DNA of 7,621 bases from DATBDM01 sp036269915. GTDB taxonomy: Bacteria > Actinomycetota > Thermoleophilia > Solirubrobacterales > Solirubrobacteraceae. Where the stretch lies: NCBI GenBank assembly GCA_036269915.1, contig DATBDM010000265.1, positions 1 to 7,621 of the forward strand. Direction: 5' to 3'. Position numbers and translations under genes: made by a program. Of this stretch, positions 5,708 to 7,621 are shown in pieces. Under the pieces are notes generated by a model. It saw only the letters and a list, made by a program, of their open reading frames with translations, made no database searches and was not told where the DNA came from. Positions within the stretch are counted from its first letter, which is position 1. Each line of letters begins with the position of its first letter.

Positions 5708-6600
5708 GGCAGCCGCCCTCCGCGCACGAGGCCGACGCCCGCGCCGGCGAGCAGGAACACGAGCGCGCCGCCGGCGAATGCCGCCGTCACCTGCTGCTTG
5801 GCCTGCAGCTTGGAGAAGCGGTTGCCGAGGCCCGAGTAGACCTCCGAGAGCTTCTGCGCGTCGCGCACCGTGTAGTAGCGGCCGCCCGTCGTGCGGGCGA
5901 TCTCCTGCAGCGTGGTCGCGTCCGACGGCGGATTGCCGAGCGCGACGGTGGTGACCGGGATGCGGTAGCGCTTGGCGCGCTGGGCGACCGTGATCGGGTC
6001 CGCGCCGCGCGTGCTCGCGCCGTCGGAGAGCAGCACGATCCGCGCCGGCGGCCGCGTGCCGCCCGAGGTCGGCACGCGCGCGGCGTCGATCGCGAGACCG
6101 AGCGCGTCGCCCATCGCGGTGTAGCCGCGGACCTTCACGCCGTTGAGCGCCGTGATCACGCGCGCCTTGTCGGTGGTCGGCTCGACGAGCTGGTCGGCGC
6201 GCGTGCCGAAGACGACGAGGCCGAGCTTGAAGTCCTGGGGGAGCTTGGCGGCAAGCTGGCGGCCGGCGCGCTTGGCGGCCTCCATGCGCGTCGGCGCCAC
6301 GTCCTTGTTGTTCATCGAGCCGGAGTGGTCGAAGACCATCACCACGCTCGCCTCGCGGCGCTCGTCGGCGGCGACGCGCTGGGGTCGGGCCAGCGCGATG
6401 ATCAGCGCGGCGAGCGCGATCAGCGCCAGGGCGGCGGGAAGGTGACGCGCCCAGTCGCGGCCGGCGGCGGCGGCGAGCAGGTCGACGTTCGTGTAGCGCA
6501 CCGCGTAGCGACGCCGGCGCCGCTGCGCGTAGACGTAGGCGGCCAGCGCCAGCGGGACCAGCACGAGGCCGGCGAGCAGGAGCGGAGCCTGGAAGCTCAA
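5704..6600 (-). CDS. Membrane-anchored VWA-domain protein (BatA/Rv1481-like), second gene of moxR operon
   Basis: A 298-residue paralogue of the VWA protein at 3780-4754. The N-terminal helix (about 6-25) is followed by AQRRRRRYAVRYTNVDLL, close to the usual actinobacterial form; a second helix spans about 54-71 and ends in ALARPQ. The VWA domain (about 84-265) has a complete MIDAS: D91, S93 and S95 in DHSGSM, T161 in GYTAMGDAL, and D193 in LLSDGAS. A C-terminal helix (about 272-293) ends in GGRLP. The VWA domain would bind partners through metal, with MoxR the likely ATPase partner. The start is TTG at 6600: it forms a TTGA overlap with the moxR stop, and the resulting N-terminus MSFQAPLLLAGLVLVPLAL aligns directly with the paralogue's MTFREPVLLSGLLVLPIAV. 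The nearest purine-rich site, CAGGAG, is too far upstream (14 nt), so translation probably relies on coupling to moxR. The loop after TVALG is short here (NPPSDATTL). Confidence 0.92.
   Translation of the reverse strand: MSFQAPLLLAGLVLVPLALAAYVYAQRRRRRYAVRYTNVDLLAAAAGRDWARHLPAALALIALAALIIALARPQRVAADERREASVVMVFDHSGSMNNKDVAPTRMEAAKRAGRQLAAKLPQDFKLGLVVFGTRADQLVEPTTDKARVITALNGVKVRGYTAMGDALGLAIDAARVPTSGGTRPPARIVLLSDGASTRGADPITVAQRAKRYRIPVTTVALGNPPSDATTLQEIARTTGGRYYTVRDAQKLSEVYSGLGNRFSKLQAKQQVTAAFAGGALVFLLAGAGVGLVRGGRLP
5717..5721 (-). promoter_or_regulatory. Ribosome binding site for the DUF58 gene
   Basis: On the minus strand this reads GGAGG, 9 nt before the ATG at 5707. It lies within the last codons of the upstream VWA gene and fixes the DUF58 start inside an otherwise much longer open frame. 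Confidence 0.65.
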
Positions 6601-7595
6601 TGCCGGCCGGCGCGCTCCTGCGCCAGCTCGATGCGCGGCATCGGGACCGACTCGAGCACGCCGTCGAGCACGCGGTCGGCGTCGACGCCGGCGGCCAGCG
6701 CCTCATAGGTGAGCACGAGGCGGTGCCGCAGCACGTCACGCGCGAGGTCGCGCACGTCGATCGGCAGCAGGTAGTCGCGCCCGCGCAGCAGCGCCAGCGC
6801 GCGGCCCGCGTGGACCAGGTTGATCGACCCGCGGGGGCTGGCGCCGAACTCGACCCAGTCCTCGTCGGTCTTCTCGCGCGTCTGGGTCGTGAGCGCGACC
6901 GCGTACTCCATGACGCGGCGGTCGACGTACACGGCCGAGGCGGCCTGCTGATGGTCGGCCAGCGTCTCCGGCGAGAGCACCTGGCGGGCGCGGGCGCCGC
7001 CGTCGAGCGAGCGTTCCACCACGGCGACCTCGTCGCGCGGGTGCGGGTAGTCGACGACCAGCTTGAACATGAAGCGGTCGACCTGTGCCTCGGGCAGCGG
7101 GTACGTGCCCTCGGACTCAATCGGGTTCTGCGTCGCGAGCACGAGGAACGGCTGCGGCACGGGATGGGTCTCGTGCCCGATCGTCACCTGATGCTCCTGC
7201 ATGACCTCGAGCAGGGCCGACTGCACCTTCGCGGGCGCGCGATTGATCTCGTCCGCGAGCAGGAAGTTGCAGAACACCGGGCCGAGCTCGGTGTCGAACT
7301 CGTGCGTGTCGGGGCGGTAGATGCGCGTTCCGATCAGGTCGGACGGCACCAGGTCGGGCGTGAACTGGATGCGCCGGAAGGTGCCGCCGAGCACGTCGGC
7401 CGTGGTCTTGACGGTCAGCGTCTTCGCGAGCCCCGGCACGCCCTCGATCAGCAGGTGGCCGCCGGTCAGCAGACAGACGAGCACGCGCTCGAGCATCCGA
7501 TCCTGACCCGAGATGACGCGCCGGATCTCGAACAGCGCCTGTTCGAGCCGGGTCTTCGTCCGGGCCGTGCTCGGTGGATCGACACTGCTCGCCAC
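6597..7595 (-). CDS. moxR: MoxR-family AAA+ ATPase, first gene of the moxR-VWA-DUF58-VWA operon
   Basis: A 332-residue cytosolic AAA+ ATPase, full length for the family. The MoxR-type Walker A GVPGLAKT is at 52-59, Walker B LLADEINR at 112-119 (D115, E116), and sensor 1 in ATQNPIESEGTYPLPEAQVDRF, with N157 and a candidate arginine finger at R174. The C-terminal lid (about 200-325) contains GASPRGS, carrying the sensor 2 arginine. MoxR proteins form ring-shaped oligomers that use ATP to remodel or activate partner proteins, usually VWA proteins encoded beside them; the three genes that follow are such proteins. The GTG at 7595 is supported by a strong AAGGAG 5 nt upstream. The TGA stop overlaps the TTG start of the next gene. 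The promoter lies to the right of the window, since only 26 bases upstream are included. Confidence 0.95.
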   Translation of the reverse strand: MASSVDPPSTARTKTRLEQALFEIRRVISGQDRMLERVLVCLLTGGHLLIEGVPGLAKTLTVKTTADVLGGTFRRIQFTPDLVPSDLIGTRIYRPDTHEFDTELGPVFCNFLLADEINRAPAKVQSALLEVMQEHQVTIGHETHPVPQPFLVLATQNPIESEGTYPLPEAQVDRFMFKLVVDYPHPRDEVAVVERSLDGGARARQVLSPETLADHQQAASAVYVDRRVMEYAVALTTQTREKTDEDWVEFGASPRGSINLVHAGRALALLRGRDYLLPIDVRDLARDVLRHRLVLTYEALAAGVDADRVLDGVLESVPMPRIELAQERAGRH

Positions 7596-7600
7596 GCCTG

Positions 7601-7606
7601 CTCCTT
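7601..7606 (-). promoter_or_regulatory. Ribosome binding site for moxR
   Basis: On the minus strand this reads AAGGAG, 5 nt before the GTG start at 7595. It is the strongest Shine-Dalgarno match in the window and decides the moxR start codon. Confidence 0.75.
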
Positions 7607-7621
7607 CGTCCGAGATCGCTC

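Noticed and set aside
3501..5954. Open frame of 817 codons on the plus strand across the lipase end and the VWA/DUF58 genes
   Set aside because: It is antisense to three well-supported genes, has low-complexity Arg/Ala/Gly/Glu-rich composition and no recognisable domain. Long antisense frames are expected at this GC content.
4751..7120. Open frame of 789 codons on the minus strand ending in the DUF58 protein, read as a large fusion
   Set aside because: Only the part from 5707 down is protein-like. Upstream it is an out-of-frame shadow of moxR and the first VWA gene, and the ATGA overlap with its GGAGG site marks the true start.

Overview
The window is very GC-rich, gene-dense bacterial DNA: almost every base is coding, most genes overlap or nearly touch, and several start with GTG or TTG. 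The organism is most likely a high-GC actinobacterium. The moxR/DUF58/VWA cluster resembles the mycobacterial moxR1 region, and the secreted hydrolase ends in an arginine-rich beta domain. These fit Thermoleophilia (Solirubrobacter or Conexibacter-like), but that placement is inference from style, not from a marker gene.

Left part (1-2480). A DEAD/DEAH-box helicase of the Hrq1/MrfA type runs leftward off the window edge. A HAD-IIB phosphatase gene is divergent from it and runs rightward; a short inverted repeat lies in the divergent region. The HAD gene converges on a small two-gene unit on the minus strand: a VOC (glyoxalase/bleomycin-resistance fold) protein followed 10 nt later by a 91-residue acidic protein of unknown function.

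Middle (2481-3783). Divergent from the VOC gene is a secreted alpha/beta hydrolase. By motif, catalytic triad and cysteine spacing it resembles Candida antarctica lipase B, and it carries a strongly cationic C-terminal domain.

Right part (3780-7595, minus strand). A compact four-gene operon reads moxR (AAA+ ATPase), a membrane VWA protein, a DUF58 VWA-like protein, and a second membrane VWA protein. Each of its three junctions is a 4-base overlap of the NTGA type (TTGA, ATGA, GTGA), so translation is probably coupled. By family knowledge, MoxR ATPases act as chaperone-like partners of VWA proteins, which bind metal through MIDAS motifs. Here one cytosolic ATPase and one soluble DUF58 protein would work with two membrane-anchored VWA paralogues. 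The operon promoter lies outside the window to the right, but the moxR ribosome binding site is visible.

There is no RNA gene, mobile element, CRISPR array or clear intrinsic terminator. The points most worth following are the duplicated VWA gene split by DUF58, the lipase with its polycationic tail, and the two convergent gene pairs that each end on a shared CTAG carrying both stop codons.
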